24,001 nucleotides of DNA from Candidatus Falkowiibacteriota bacterium. GTDB taxonomy: Bacteria; Patescibacteriota; Patescibacteriia; Patescibacteriales; UBA12465. Under the pieces are notes generated by a model. That model made no database searches. It had not been told where the DNA came from and saw nothing but the letters and a program-made list of their open reading frames with translations. A program made the translations under genes and the position numbers. Numbering within the stretch: position 1 is the stretch's first letter; each line of letters starts with the position of its first letter. This document shows positions 1 through 8,230 of the stretch, in pieces. The DNA lies in NCBI GenBank assembly GCA_903937325.1, contig CAIZYV010000060.1, positions 1 to 24,001 of the forward strand, in the 5' to 3' direction.

Positions 1-125
1 CGCTTAGCGTCACGAGCACGAGCACGAGCACCGTTTAAAGCAAGGACGGACAGAGTGGATAATAAACCGATGATGGCGATAACCACCAACAATTCAATTA
101 AAGTAAAACCTTTTTTATTATTCAT
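1..125 (-). CDS. Type IV pilin / pseudopilin, N-terminal part (cut by window edge)
   Basis: Reading leftward from an ATG at 125, the protein opens with a short basic leader (MNNKKG) followed by FTLIELLVVIAIIGLL, the prepilin peptidase site and N-terminal hydrophobic helix of class III/type IVa pilins. The Glu at +5 after the cleaved Gly, needed for subunit assembly, is present. After the helix comes an Ala-Arg alternation (ARARARDA), a common continuation in pilins of this type. About 41 residues are visible; the rest lies outside the window. A strong Shine-Dalgarno (AAAGGGGGTGA) precedes the ATG, which is exceptional in this window. It lies just downstream of pilC but has its own promoter, so it is probably the abundantly made major pilin or a co-regulated pseudopilin. 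Confidence 0.92.
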   Translation of the reverse strand, partial: MNNKKGFTLIELLVVIAIIGLLSTLSVLALNGARARARDAK

Positions 126-244
126 AAATTCACCCCCTTTCAAAAATTTCCATTTACGCTCTTAATACCGGTTGTAAAAGCGTAAACACAAACAGATTAT
201 TTTAATATTTAAATTATAGCAATATCTCTTAATTGGCACAAGAC
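126..244 (-). promoter_or_regulatory. Pilin promoter and structured 5' UTR
   Basis: On the minus strand a -35 TTGTGC (236-241) and a -10 TATAAT (213-218) are separated by 17 nt, and the -10 is preceded by TGC, making it an extended -10. The implied start is near 206, giving a UTR of about 80 nt. Inside it, TTTACGCT (153-160) is the perfect complement of AGCGTAAA (179-186), forming an 8-bp hairpin with an 18-nt loop. A strong Shine-Dalgarno sits just before the pilin ATG. This gives the pilin independent expression from the upstream assembly genes. By-eye prediction. Confidence 0.7.
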
Positions 245-1453
245 TTAAAACTGACTAGCCATATTATACATCGGCATCAACACGGCAGCAACCATCACAC
301 CGACGCCCAACCCCATCACCACCATAATAATCGGCTCCATCAAAGTGCTTAAATTCGCGAGCATCATTCCCGCTTCTCGGCCGTAAAAGTCCGTAATCTT
401 ATCGAGCACCGTATCCAAACGTCCAGTGCGCTCGCCGACACTAATCATTTGCGGCACCATCTTCGGCACATAATTACTTGATTCCATGACAGTCGACAAA
501 GGATTACCATCGTTGATGGAATTAAGCGTCTGCAAAATCAAATCGCGATAGATAACATTGCCAACCACATTAGCGGTAATTTCCAGGGCACGGGTAATCG
601 TCACACCCCCCTTAAGCAGAGTGGATAAAGAACGGGTAAAACGCATTAAATAAATATATTTAAATAAGCGCCCGAAAATCGGCATCTTCAGTTTAAAAGC
701 ATCCATCTGATAACGCCCGGGAGTACTTTGCAAATAATAACGCGCGGCCATAATAATACCGGCAATCACAAAGCCGACAAGCAATAAATATTTCTGCAAG
801 AAACCGGATAGACCAATAATTATGCGCGTCGCTAAAGGCAAGCGCATACCTGTCTCTGTTAAAATAGAAGTTAAATTCGGAATAACATAAACCATCAAAA
901 CGACGCCGACACCAGATAAACCAGCGAGAATAAAAATCGGATAAATCATCGCTCCTTTTATCTTGGCGGACATATCGTAACTTTTTTCCATCTCATCTGC
1001 CAAATAGGTCAAGACCTCGTCCAACTTACCGGAAGTTTCTCCGCTCTTAATAATATTGATGAAAAATTCAGAAAATATCTTTGGTCGTCTAGCAAAAGAA
1101 TCGGACAATAAAGAGCCGCTATCGACTTCGAAAGCGATATTAGCGATCATATCCTTTAAAGAAAAATTATCTGTCTGACCAATAAGAATCAACAAAGATT
1201 CCACGACCGGAACGTTGGCAGAAATCATTACCGAAAACTGACGCGAAAAAATCACCAGATCTTTGGTTTTAATCGGATTTAAAATTAGATTCAATTTCGC
1301 CTCTAAAGTATTACCGGCATCAACAATAGATAGAACAGAAAAATCATGACGGCGCAAATCAAGCACTACTTCATTTTCACTAATGCCGGCTTCTAATTTA
1401 GTCTTTTTTTTGCCGGTACTATTATTTTTAGCGGTATATTTAAAAATTGGCAT
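245..1453 (-). CDS. pilC: Type IV pilus inner-membrane platform protein PilC (GspF family)
   Basis: 402 residues, the usual PilC/GspF length. Two copies of the T2SSF domain are visible (about residues 70-195 and 272-395), each with the family pattern of helices ending in a membrane segment. Signatures include FSRQFSVMISANVPVVESL in the first copy and FTRSLSTLLKGGVTITRAL in the second. Membrane segments lie near residues 170-192, 220-240 and 372-395. In the family this protein is the membrane platform that couples the PilB motor to pilin insertion. It follows pilB by 5 nt and is clearly in the same transcript. The start ATG at 1453 (MPIFKYTAK) matches the family N-terminus; no good Shine-Dalgarno precedes it. 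Confidence 0.95.
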   Translation of the reverse strand: MPIFKYTAKNNSTGKKKTKLEAGISENEVVLDLRRHDFSVLSIVDAGNTLEAKLNLILNPIKTKDLVIFSRQFSVMISANVPVVESLLILIGQTDNFSLKDMIANIAFEVDSGSLLSDSFARRPKIFSEFFINIIKSGETSGKLDEVLTYLADEMEKSYDMSAKIKGAMIYPIFILAGLSGVGVVLMVYVIPNLTSILTETGMRLPLATRIIIGLSGFLQKYLLLVGFVIAGIIMAARYYLQSTPGRYQMDAFKLKMPIFGRLFKYIYLMRFTRSLSTLLKGGVTITRALEITANVVGNVIYRDLILQTLNSINDGNPLSTVMESSNYVPKMVPQMISVGERTGRLDTVLDKITDFYGREAGMMLANLSTLMEPIIMVVMGLGVGVMVAAVLMPMYNMASQF

Positions 1454-1458
1454 AAAAT

Positions 1459-3222
1459 TTAACTTTCAATGACGCGCAAGATTTCTTCCATCGTCGTCAC
1501 ACCTTTTAAGACCTTGATAACGCCGTCTTGATTAATAGCAATAAAATCCTGGCTGGCTTTAACAGCTTCAAGATTAAAATTTTTATCGCCCTGATTAATC
1601 ATCTCTTTTAGTTTATCATTAATATCAATAACTTCGGAAATCGCCACCCGACCAGTAAAGCCTGTATTCTCGCAATGGCTGCAACCGACTGGTTGATAGA
1701 ATTTAAAAGCACTTAAATCATCAGCAGAAACGAGTTCCGGTAATTCCGCCTGCATAATCGCGGCCGGCACACCTTTAAGCTCGGTTGACATAGCGCTAAG
1801 TTCCGCTGGTGGTAAGGTCACTTCTTTTTTACACTTATCACATAAGCGGCGAGCTAGACGCTGAGCAACAACGGTCTTTAAAGTAGAGGCTAATAAAAAA
1901 CGCTCAATTTTCATGTCCAAAAGACGGAAAACAGCCCCTAAAGCATCATTGGTATGCAAAGTAGAAATAACTAAGTGACCAGTCAAAGAGGCGTGGATGG
2001 ATAACTCCGCCGTTTCTTCATCACGAATTTCACCGACCATGATGATATTCGGATCTTGGCGTAAAAGAGAACGCAAACCGCTCGCAAAAGTAAAGCCGAC
2101 TTTCGGGCGTACTTGCGATTGATTAATACCCTTCATCTCATATTCAATCGGATCTTCCAGAGTCGAAATATTAACACCTTCTTGATTTAATATGTTCAAA
2201 AGAGAATATAAGGTTGTCGTTTTTCCCGATCCTGTCGGACCAGTTACTAAAATAATACCGCTTGTTTTTTTAGCAGCGTTGTTTATCGCTCGCAAAGAAT
2301 TAGTATTAAAACCAAGATCAGCTAAAGCCGGCGCACCTTTAGCGGTATCGAGAATACGCATGACCACTTTTTCTTGACTAGAGAGAGGTAGGGTTGAAAT
2401 ACGAAAATCAACAGGTCTACCGCTGATAAGCAGACGAATGCGGCCGTCTTGAGGCACGCGCGTTTCATCTAACTTTAACTTCGCCATGACTTTAATGCGG
2501 GCAATAATGGCGTTATGAATGCTTTTCGGTAAAGCCAGAGAAGTATGTAAAATACCATCAATACGGTAACGCACGCGGCTTTCTTTATCAAAAGGTTCAA
2601 TATGAATATCACTGGCACGGGCTTCGACAGCGTGACGGATAATAACAGACACAATACGAGAAACTGGCGCGCTGTTTATATCTTCATCGTCGACAGCCGA
2701 AGAATCTTCTGATTTAACGGCGATAATGTCATCTCCCTCCTCTTTCGCCTTCACTTCTAAAGCGCTAGAAATTTCTTCTTCAATCTTTTGATATTGCTTA
2801 AAAATCTTTTTCCAACTACTTGAAGAAATAAGATAATATTGAACGGATAATTTTTCATCCGAGGCCAGAAAGTTAACCGCCTCCATCGCCTTTAAATTCG
2901 GCTCAACCAGACCAATCTTTAAATTCTTATTATCTCTAGCAAAACAAATGATATTATAGGTCCGAGAAATTTCTTCCGGCAAAAAATTCAAAACTTCTTC
3001 AGTTACAGCCTCATCCGTAAAAGCATAATAAGGTAAACCGTATAAAGCCGCCTTTACTTCGGTTAATTTTTCTTCATTAATAAAATTTTGAGACAACAAA
3101 AAATCAGACAATTCAATTTTATTGGCCGGAGCTTGATTCTTAAAAGCAAGCGCCTGATCGGCGCTAATCAGTTGTTTTTCTTGTAGGGCGAGCAAAAGCT
3201 GTTCCTGCTGATTCATGGACAT
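1459..3222 (-). CDS. pilB: Type IV pilus extension ATPase PilB (GspE family)
   Basis: 587 residues. Residues about 1-150 form the MshEN/T2SSE N-terminal domain. The motor domain follows, with Walker A GPTGSGKTTT (about 326-335), a Walker B region with VGEIRDEETA (about 393) and a His-box stretch HASLTGHLVISTLHTNDA. A zinc-binding tetracysteine is split between CDKC (about 460) and CSHC (about 513), typical of GspE/PilB rather than PilT. It is a cytoplasmic hexameric ATPase that powers pilus extension. Between the two domains there is an acidic linker (about 160-180). MSMNQQEQ offers two in-frame ATGs at 3222 and 3216; neither has a Shine-Dalgarno. No PilT retraction ATPase is present in the window. 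Confidence 0.96.
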   Translation of the reverse strand: MSMNQQEQLLLALQEKQLISADQALAFKNQAPANKIELSDFLLSQNFINEEKLTEVKAALYGLPYYAFTDEAVTEEVLNFLPEEISRTYNIICFARDNKNLKIGLVEPNLKAMEAVNFLASDEKLSVQYYLISSSSWKKIFKQYQKIEEEISSALEVKAKEEGDDIIAVKSEDSSAVDDEDINSAPVSRIVSVIIRHAVEARASDIHIEPFDKESRVRYRIDGILHTSLALPKSIHNAIIARIKVMAKLKLDETRVPQDGRIRLLISGRPVDFRISTLPLSSQEKVVMRILDTAKGAPALADLGFNTNSLRAINNAAKKTSGIILVTGPTGSGKTTTLYSLLNILNQEGVNISTLEDPIEYEMKGINQSQVRPKVGFTFASGLRSLLRQDPNIIMVGEIRDEETAELSIHASLTGHLVISTLHTNDALGAVFRLLDMKIERFLLASTLKTVVAQRLARRLCDKCKKEVTLPPAELSAMSTELKGVPAAIMQAELPELVSADDLSAFKFYQPVGCSHCENTGFTGRVAISEVIDINDKLKEMINQGDKNFNLEAVKASQDFIAINQDGVIKVLKGVTTMEEILRVIES

Positions 3223-3234
3223 ATGGAAGCGGCT

Positions 3235-3591
3235 TTAAGGTTTGTCTTTCTTAGGAGTCAGAAAAGGATTGGCATTACCAAGATAAACCGGCTGCCAAGC
3301 GGGCGCCTGAGCTCCAGATACCGTACTCGGTAATGGCTTGCCAACACGATTAAAATCAAAATATAACACATTATTTTTGAGATTTGCAAAATCTTCCTTG
3401 GCCAATACTTGTAAATTAATCACACTTGCAGCAGAAGCCTCCAAAGACACGTCCTGTAGGTCGGAATTAACGCCGAAAACACGCTCGCTAACAAAAGATA
3501 GCAAGCGATCTTTGAATGCAAAAATCAAAATGCCGACAATAAGCAAACAGGCAATCAAAATATAAATACTGGCACTGCGGCGTGAAGACAT
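3235..3591 (-). CDS. Small membrane-anchored protein in the PilP position of the pilus operon
   Basis: 118 residues. One N-terminal membrane segment (about residues 8-26) is followed by a short extracytoplasmic part ending in GNANPFLTPKKDKP. It lies between pilO and pilB with gaps of 9 and 12 nt, so it belongs to the transcript. The position and single-anchor topology resemble the PilP lipoprotein of other pilMNOP operons, and the Pro-Phe near the end recalls PilP-like tails, but there is no lipobox and no recognisable PilP fold. I do not recognise the family. A role as an accessory subunit of the PilMNO alignment subcomplex is inferred from position only. Confidence 0.8.
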   Translation of the reverse strand: MSSRRSASIYILIACLLIVGILIFAFKDRLLSFVSERVFGVNSDLQDVSLEASAASVINLQVLAKEDFANLKNNVLYFDFNRVGKPLPSTVSGAQAPAWQPVYLGNANPFLTPKKDKP

Positions 3592-3600
3592 AATATCGGC

Positions 3601-4233
3601 TTATTTAAAATAATAAGTATCAAAAATAATTTCGGCGGTTTTATCGGCAGGACTGAAATTAAGAGAGCGCACATCGATTAACTGCAAATGATTTTCCAGT
3701 AAAGGTAGTAAATTTTTTAAAGCGGCATAATCAATCGCCGATAAAGATAATTCCGCCTGAATAATGCCGATATTTTCAGAATTAGCAATTGCTAATAAAC
3801 GATCATCTTTAGCCGCTAAAGGTTCGGCGCCTGACTCGTTATCTTCCCCGCTCTTATTTAAAGAAATATTATCGACAATCAAACCCTGGCGCGTTAAAAT
3901 ATCCTCCAATTCACCGAAAAGTTTTTCTTTAGCATATTCTGAGGGAAGAAGAGTGTTGAGTTTAATTACATCAGCTGTGGCAATCTTATTATACAAAACA
4001 GCCGCCGCCTGTAGATTGATTAACTTTTGCTTCTGGCCGCGATAAAATTCCTCTTGCTGGGCAATATTGTCACGAATCGCGACTAAAGTAACCTCAAATT
4101 TAGGCTTGATAATTAAGAAATAAGCTAGAGATAAAAAAATAAGCACAATTAAAACCATCGCCAGATTAAAATTAGCGTTTAAAAAAACATTAATGTTATT
4201 ATGATTATTATTTTGAGTCTTTAGCTGAGGCAT
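3601..4233 (-). CDS. pilO: Type IV pilus assembly protein PilO
   Basis: 210 residues. A single membrane helix (about residues 23-42) follows a polar Asn-rich cytoplasmic start. Next comes a heptad-like stretch (about 48-80) and a C-terminal alpha/beta region (about 95-210), the ferredoxin-like arrangement known for PilO. In known systems PilO pairs with PilN and links PilM to the outer parts of the machine. Gap to pilN is 5 nt. The assignment rests on topology and gene order rather than a catalytic motif. An Asp/Glu/Ser-rich insertion (about 126-140) splits the C-terminal region. Confidence 0.85.
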   Translation of the reverse strand: MPQLKTQNNNHNNINVFLNANFNLAMVLIVLIFLSLAYFLIIKPKFEVTLVAIRDNIAQQEEFYRGQKQKLINLQAAAVLYNKIATADVIKLNTLLPSEYAKEKLFGELEDILTRQGLIVDNISLNKSGEDNESGAEPLAAKDDRLLAIANSENIGIIQAELSLSAIDYAALKNLLPLLENHLQLIDVRSLNFSPADKTAEIIFDTYYFK

Positions 4234-4238
4234 AAATA

Positions 4239-4895
4239 TTATTTAGCCGAACTTTTAAATAAGGCGGGGTCAATCTTTAAACTTAGAGTAAAATTAACAT
4301 TATCAGCTGATGCCTTATCTTTTTCCGAATCAATAGTTCGTTCCTTGCCACCATTGTTTACGCGAGCAGATATAACAGCCGGATCTTCCAGCAAAGCTCT
4401 TACCTGCCAGCTGATTTCTCGAAAACTCCGGGTAGTCGCCTGTAATTCATAGACGCCGTCGCTTTTACCGGAGAAGCTGAGATAATTAACACTGCTTAAA
4501 GTATTTTTTTCCAGCCAATTAAAGAAATTTGTCCAATAAATATGATCAGTCAACAAGGCATCGGCGGCATCAACACGCTTTTTAAAAGCTAAAATTCGAT
4601 CAGAGTCATCTTTTAATTTTTTAATCTCTTGAGATACTTTATTAAATTTTTCTTCGGCAGACGATACGCGAGCTTTTTCATAATCAGCCCACCAATTAAG
4701 ACCGAAATATATTTCCGCCACGAACAAAGCGGTCACTCCCAAAGAAAAAAACAAAGTACCGAGGTTCTTGCGTAATTCAAAATCAACCGGAATTTCATTC
4801 TTAATCAAGTTAACTTCCAAAACCTTCGGGTTCTGGGAAGAATTGCCCGAAAATTGCGAAGCTGATTTTTGTTTTCTTAATTTAAAATTAAACAC
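4239..4895 (-). CDS. pilN: Type IV pilus assembly protein PilN
   Basis: 218 residues. The cytoplasmic N-terminus contains LEVNLI, equivalent to the conserved segment PilM binds in known PilM-PilN complexes. A membrane helix follows (about 46-68), then a charged coiled-coil stretch (about 75-105) and an alpha/beta periplasmic-type domain. The start codon is GTG at 4895. An ATG two bases upstream is in another frame and stops after six codons, so it cannot be the start. The gene starts 10 nt after the pilM stop. No Shine-Dalgarno is evident. The Fimbrial_PilN-like fold is inferred from topology and context. Confidence 0.88.
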   Translation of the reverse strand: MFNFKLRKQKSASQFSGNSSQNPKVLEVNLIKNEIPVDFELRKNLGTLFFSLGVTALFVAEIYFGLNWWADYEKARVSSAEEKFNKVSQEIKKLKDDSDRILAFKKRVDAADALLTDHIYWTNFFNWLEKNTLSSVNYLSFSGKSDGVYELQATTRSFREISWQVRALLEDPAVISARVNNGGKERTIDSEKDKASADNVNFTLSLKIDPALFKSSAK

Positions 4896-4905
4896 ATCAG
4901 CAAAA

Positions 4906-5949
4906 TTAAGTTATTTCTCGCAAAGCCAAGCCAGCCGCCACTGCCAGTTTCGGCCCAACCTCATCGACAATCGGCTTCATCTCCGTCGGATAAATGATAC
5001 GGCTAAAAGGATCACCGATAATTACTTGCAAATTTAAGTGACGAGATAAATAATCAGCTAAATTCATCAGCAAAGAACCGCCGCCGGACAAAATTATTTT
5101 CTCCAACTTGCGGCCGCCGGCATTACCTTGAAAAAACTCCCGCATATATTCAATCTCGTGAATAACCGGCGCTAAAGTTTTAATAATAAGCTGAGGTAAT
5201 TCTTCTTTAGCAGAATCGGACAAAGAAGCGCCGAGATCAAATTTAAACTGCTCTGCCTGAGCAAAGCTAAGACCGAGCTTATCGGCTAAAGCGCTTGTGA
5301 CTGTACTGCCGCATATTTCTAAACTACGATTTAAAACCGGAATGCTTTCTTGAACAATGGATAAATCGGTACTATTTGCACCAATTTCCACAATCATTAC
5401 TGTAGACAAATCATTACCCATCAAAGCCCGCACTAAAGAAAAAGTTTCTGTTTCCAGGCTCGCTAATTCCAATTTTGCTAAACGAAAAATCTCGATATAG
5501 CGGCGTACCAATTTTTTCGGAGAACCGGTCAAAAAAACACGAACACTCTCCTTATTATCACCCCCGGGCACAAGTTTCCAATCCAAAATCATTTCTTCCA
5601 AAGGTAAAGGAATAACTTTTTTTGCCTCTTCCGCCACCGTTAAATCCATATTCTTCTTATCAGTCGGTGCTAAATTAATAATTGAAGAAAAAACAGAAAA
5701 AGTCGGCAAAGAAGCAGTTACGCGGCGAGCCTTAATGCCCGCCTCGGCCTTAACCTTTAAAATTGCTTGCGCTAAATAATTAATGTCATCGATCTTAGTA
5801 AAATTAACGCCGCTAACATTCTCACTGAAAGCGTAATTAGAAAGATATATTTTTTTGCCTTTCTTTTTTAATTCCACCATCTTTAAGGAAGAATCGCCAA
5901 TATCAATACCCAAAAATAAATTGTCATCCGCCGAAGAAAAAAAACCCAT
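4906..5949 (-). CDS. pilM: Type IV pilus actin-like ATPase PilM
   Basis: 347 residues with the actin/FtsA-type nucleotide-binding signatures. Phosphate-1 is GIDIGDSSLK (about residues 14-23), phosphate-2 is IVEIGANSTDLSIV (about 184-197), and the adenosine motif is ILSGGGS (about 284-290). PilM is a cytoplasmic protein that binds the N-terminus of PilN and connects the pilus motor to the membrane ring. It is the first gene of the operon, with a promoter about 60 nt upstream of its ATG. No Shine-Dalgarno precedes the ATG. Confidence 0.95.
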   Translation of the reverse strand: MGFFSSADDNLFLGIDIGDSSLKMVELKKKGKKIYLSNYAFSENVSGVNFTKIDDINYLAQAILKVKAEAGIKARRVTASLPTFSVFSSIINLAPTDKKNMDLTVAEEAKKVIPLPLEEMILDWKLVPGGDNKESVRVFLTGSPKKLVRRYIEIFRLAKLELASLETETFSLVRALMGNDLSTVMIVEIGANSTDLSIVQESIPVLNRSLEICGSTVTSALADKLGLSFAQAEQFKFDLGASLSDSAKEELPQLIIKTLAPVIHEIEYMREFFQGNAGGRKLEKIILSGGGSLLMNLADYLSRHLNLQVIIGDPFSRIIYPTEMKPIVDEVGPKLAVAAGLALREIT

Positions 5950-5966
5950 AAGTAAATAAATTAAGG

Positions 5967-5980
5967 CTCAAGACCTTGAG
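5967..5980. repeat. Perfect palindrome CTCAAG-AC-CTTGAG upstream of pilM
   Basis: Two 6-nt arms are exact inverted complements around AC. The element lies 18 nt upstream of the pilM ATG and downstream of the predicted pil promoter, so it would be in the 5' UTR. It could be an operator for a dimeric regulator or a short mRNA hairpin. No regulator is identified. Confidence 0.5.
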
Positions 5981-5987
5981 ACTAAAA

Positions 5988-6035
5988 TTGTATTCTCCCC
6001 GCTTCTAGTATATAATATTTACAGATAGCCGACAA
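5988..6035. promoter_or_regulatory. Overlapping divergent promoters for the pil operon and the 6120 gene
   Basis: Plus strand: -35 TTGTAT (5988-5993), 17-nt spacer, -10 TATAAT (6011-6016), firing toward 6120 with a leader of about 97 nt. Minus strand: -35 TTGTCG (6030-6035), 17-nt spacer, -10 TATACT (6007-6012), firing toward pilM. The two -10 boxes share bases 6011-6012, so RNA polymerase could probably occupy only one promoter at a time. By-eye consensus matches, both with ideal spacing. Confidence 0.7.
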
Positions 6036-6119
6036 GAAAAAATTCAAAAAATAGTCTAGGCGCAAAAAATCTGAACTTGTTTAATTATATCATAAAAATA
6101 GTAAATAAAAAAATAGTAT

Positions 6120-7373
6120 ATGGGATTTTTTAGCAAATATAAAAAAATCTTGATAATTATCGCCTTTCTTGGGCTGACAGCTTTAATCGCCTTTTTACTA
6201 TGGAAATTTTTCTTCGCTCCCGTTGCTCCTGCTACTCCAATAGATGAAGCAGCCGTTAATATTGGTGGACTAAATACAGCCGGTGAAGGCGGCGGTAATC
6301 TCTCTCCTTCTACCGGTTCCGGTCGCCTTGATAACGATAATGGACTAGAAACAAACGGCAGTGGCATCCAAGAAGAAGATGAGATAAGCGATGTCGCTAT
6401 GGGCGGCAAAACAAGTGTCAGCCTGGTAAGCGCCGACCCGGTTTTAAACCCGACCATGAGCAGCGACGGACAGCTTCGTTACTATAACCGTCAAGATGGT
6501 AAATTTTATAAATTAAATGCTAACGGCGATTTAGTCGCTTTAAGCGATCAAATTTTCAACCAAGTACAAAACGTTACCTGGACAAACGACGGCAACAAAG
6601 CAATCCTAGAATACCCAGACGGTTCCAACACAACTTATAATTTCCAGACACAAAAACAAGTGACCCTGCCAAAACACTGGGAATCTTTTTCTTTTTCTCC
6701 CAGCGGCGAGCAAATAAGTGCTAAAAGTATCGGCGACGATGTTGAGAATCGTTATTTAATTGTCGCTAACGCCGACGGTTCCCGGGCAAGCTCTTTAAGC
6801 GCCATCGGTAATAACGCCGATGATGTGTATCCAATATGGTCACCGAACAACCAGGCAGCAGCTATGTACACGCGCGGTGTCGATTTCAACCGCCAAGAAG
6901 TATTTTTCGTCGGTTTAAACGGTGAAAATTTTAAATCAACAATTATCAATGGTCGCGGCTTCGAACCACAATGGTCCGATAAGGGAGATAAACTTTTATA
7001 TAGCGTATATAGCAGCACAAGCAACCTTAACCCAAGCCTCTGGATTGTTAATGCTCAGGGTGATAATATCGGTCAGAACCGTAGCAATCTAGGATTGAAC
7101 ACCTGGGCGAGCAAATGTACTTTTGCGACGAACGAAGAAATATATTGTGCTGTCCCCGACAATTTACCTCAAGGCGCTGGGCTCTTCCCTGAACTCGCCG
7201 ATAGCAGCAGCGACAGCTTATATAAAATCAACTTGCAAACCGGAGTGAAAAAATTAATTGCCGTTCCAGACGGTGCCACTAATATTTCCAGTATTATGGT
7301 CGGCGAAGCCCAAGACTCATTATATTTCACGGATAAAATTACTGGGCAGATTTACGAAATAAAATTAAAATAA
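6120..7373 (+). CDS. Membrane-anchored TolB/WD40-like beta-propeller protein
   Basis: 417 residues. A basic start and one membrane helix (about 9-32) anchor the protein. A Gly/Ser/Asp-rich low-complexity linker follows (about 45-95). From about 105 to the end there are repeated beta-strand blocks of the TolB/PD40 kind, such as FSFSPSGEQISAKS, YPIWSPNNQAAAMY, PQWSDKGDKLLYSV and DSLYFTDKITGQIYEIKL. This suggests an extracytoplasmic beta-propeller of about six blades, probably for protein or ligand binding. It is transcribed divergently from the pil operon through overlapping promoters, which suggests but does not prove a link to the pilus. It ends just before a terminator. No Shine-Dalgarno. 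Confidence 0.85.
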   Translation: MGFFSKYKKILIIIAFLGLTALIAFLLWKFFFAPVAPATPIDEAAVNIGGLNTAGEGGGNLSPSTGSGRLDNDNGLETNGSGIQEEDEISDVAMGGKTSVSLVSADPVLNPTMSSDGQLRYYNRQDGKFYKLNANGDLVALSDQIFNQVQNVTWTNDGNKAILEYPDGSNTTYNFQTQKQVTLPKHWESFSFSPSGEQISAKSIGDDVENRYLIVANADGSRASSLSAIGNNADDVYPIWSPNNQAAAMYTRGVDFNRQEVFFVGLNGENFKSTIINGRGFEPQWSDKGDKLLYSVYSSTSNLNPSLWIVNAQGDNIGQNRSNLGLNTWASKCTFATNEEIYCAVPDNLPQGAGLFPELADSSSDSLYKINLQTGVKKLIAVPDGATNISSIMVGEAQDSLYFTDKITGQIYEIKLK

Positions 7374-7393
7374 ATAAAGAAGCAACAATCATA

Positions 7394-7420
7394 AAAAAAC
7401 CGGCGCCAGTCGGTTTTTTT
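7394..7420 (+). terminator. Intrinsic terminator after the beta-propeller gene
   Basis: AAAAAAACCG (7394-7403) pairs with CGGTTTTTTT (7411-7420) around a 7-nt loop, giving a 10-bp stem that ends in a T-run, 20 nt after the stop codon. Confidence 0.85.
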
Positions 7421-7466
7421 AATTACCATAAGAAGTAAACCACCTCAAAAAATAATTATTTAAATT

Positions 7467-8186
7467 ATGTTTTTTAAATTAAATCATCTTCTGACAACTT
7501 TGGAAAATTATATCTTCCCCAGCTCTTGCGCTGTTTGTCGCCAACCAGGCAAAGCACTTTGCCCAGCTTGCCGCGTGCGCATTCCCCGTCTGTCAGCCGT
7601 CTGCCCAGGTTGTGCTTGCAAAAATGCCCTCGGTCTTTTTTGTGCCGATTGCCAAAAAACGCAAAATTATTCTTTCGATGGTCTTTTTAGTTATGGCGCT
7701 TACGAAAATAAAATTTTAAAATCAGCCTTAAGAGCTTTAAAATATCAGGGGGCCAGAGAAATCGGCCTCATACTAGGAAAAATGCTAGGACGTCAGCTTG
7801 CCGGATCTTGGACAAAAGCACCCGTATCCTGGCTTAAGCAAAAACCAATAATAATGCCGATGCCCCTGCACTCACGCCGACAAAGAGAGCGAGGTTTTAA
7901 CCAATCCCTATATATTACTCAAGGCATAAGCGCGTTAAGTGGTTGGCCGATAGACCAAAAAATGCGCCGGCTAACCTACCAAGCTCCCAGCGCCAAACTA
8001 AACTATCACGACAGACAAAAACAAAATAAAATTTTTTCTTATCCCGACCAACTCCCGCCAAATCAAGTCATCATTATTGTTGATGACATCATCACCACCG
8101 GCGCGACTACCCAAGCAGCCGCTAACGCCTTAAAAGAAGTTGGGGCTAAAATAGTTATTGTAGCCACTGTCGCAAAAAGTCTTTAA
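7467..8186 (+). CDS. comF: ComF-family phosphoribosyltransferase-like protein
   Basis: 239 residues, the normal ComF length. The N-terminus carries a multi-cysteine zinc-finger region with CAVC, CPAC, CPGC and CADC pairs (about residues 20-65). The C-terminal half is a phosphoribosyltransferase fold with the PRPP-binding loop VIIIVDDIITTGAT (about 197-210). PLHSRRQRERGFNQS (about 132-147) is the characteristic ComF segment before it. In naturally competent bacteria ComF acts in uptake or processing of transforming DNA; its exact biochemistry is not settled. Its presence near a type IV pilus operon fits competence but is not proof. It has no Shine-Dalgarno and starts 46 nt after the preceding terminator. 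Confidence 0.93.
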   Translation: MFFKLNHLLTTLENYIFPSSCAVCRQPGKALCPACRVRIPRLSAVCPGCACKNALGLFCADCQKTQNYSFDGLFSYGAYENKILKSALRALKYQGAREIGLILGKMLGRQLAGSWTKAPVSWLKQKPIIMPMPLHSRRQRERGFNQSLYITQGISALSGWPIDQKMRRLTYQAPSAKLNYHDRQKQNKIFSYPDQLPPNQVIIIVDDIITTGATTQAAANALKEVGAKIVIVATVAKSL

Positions 8187-8199
8187 AAATTTGATAAAC

Positions 8200-8228
8200 T
8201 TTACAAAAACCCAAGTTTACGCTAAGAT
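8200..8228 (+). promoter_or_regulatory. Probable promoter of the T-box/thrS transcript
   Basis: -35 TTTACA (8200-8205), 17-nt spacer, -10 TAAGAT (8223-8228). The start would fall around 8235, at the left edge of the first leader stem. By-eye match. Confidence 0.5.
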
Positions 8229-8230
8229 AA

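Noticed and set aside
4895..4897. ATG just upstream of the pilN start
   Set aside because: It is out of frame and stops after six codons; the GTG at 4895 starts the real frame.
6056..6457. 133-codon minus-strand frame opposite the start of the beta-propeller gene
   Set aside because: Pro/Ser-rich low-complexity translation antisense to a well-supported gene and over its linker region; a shadow frame.
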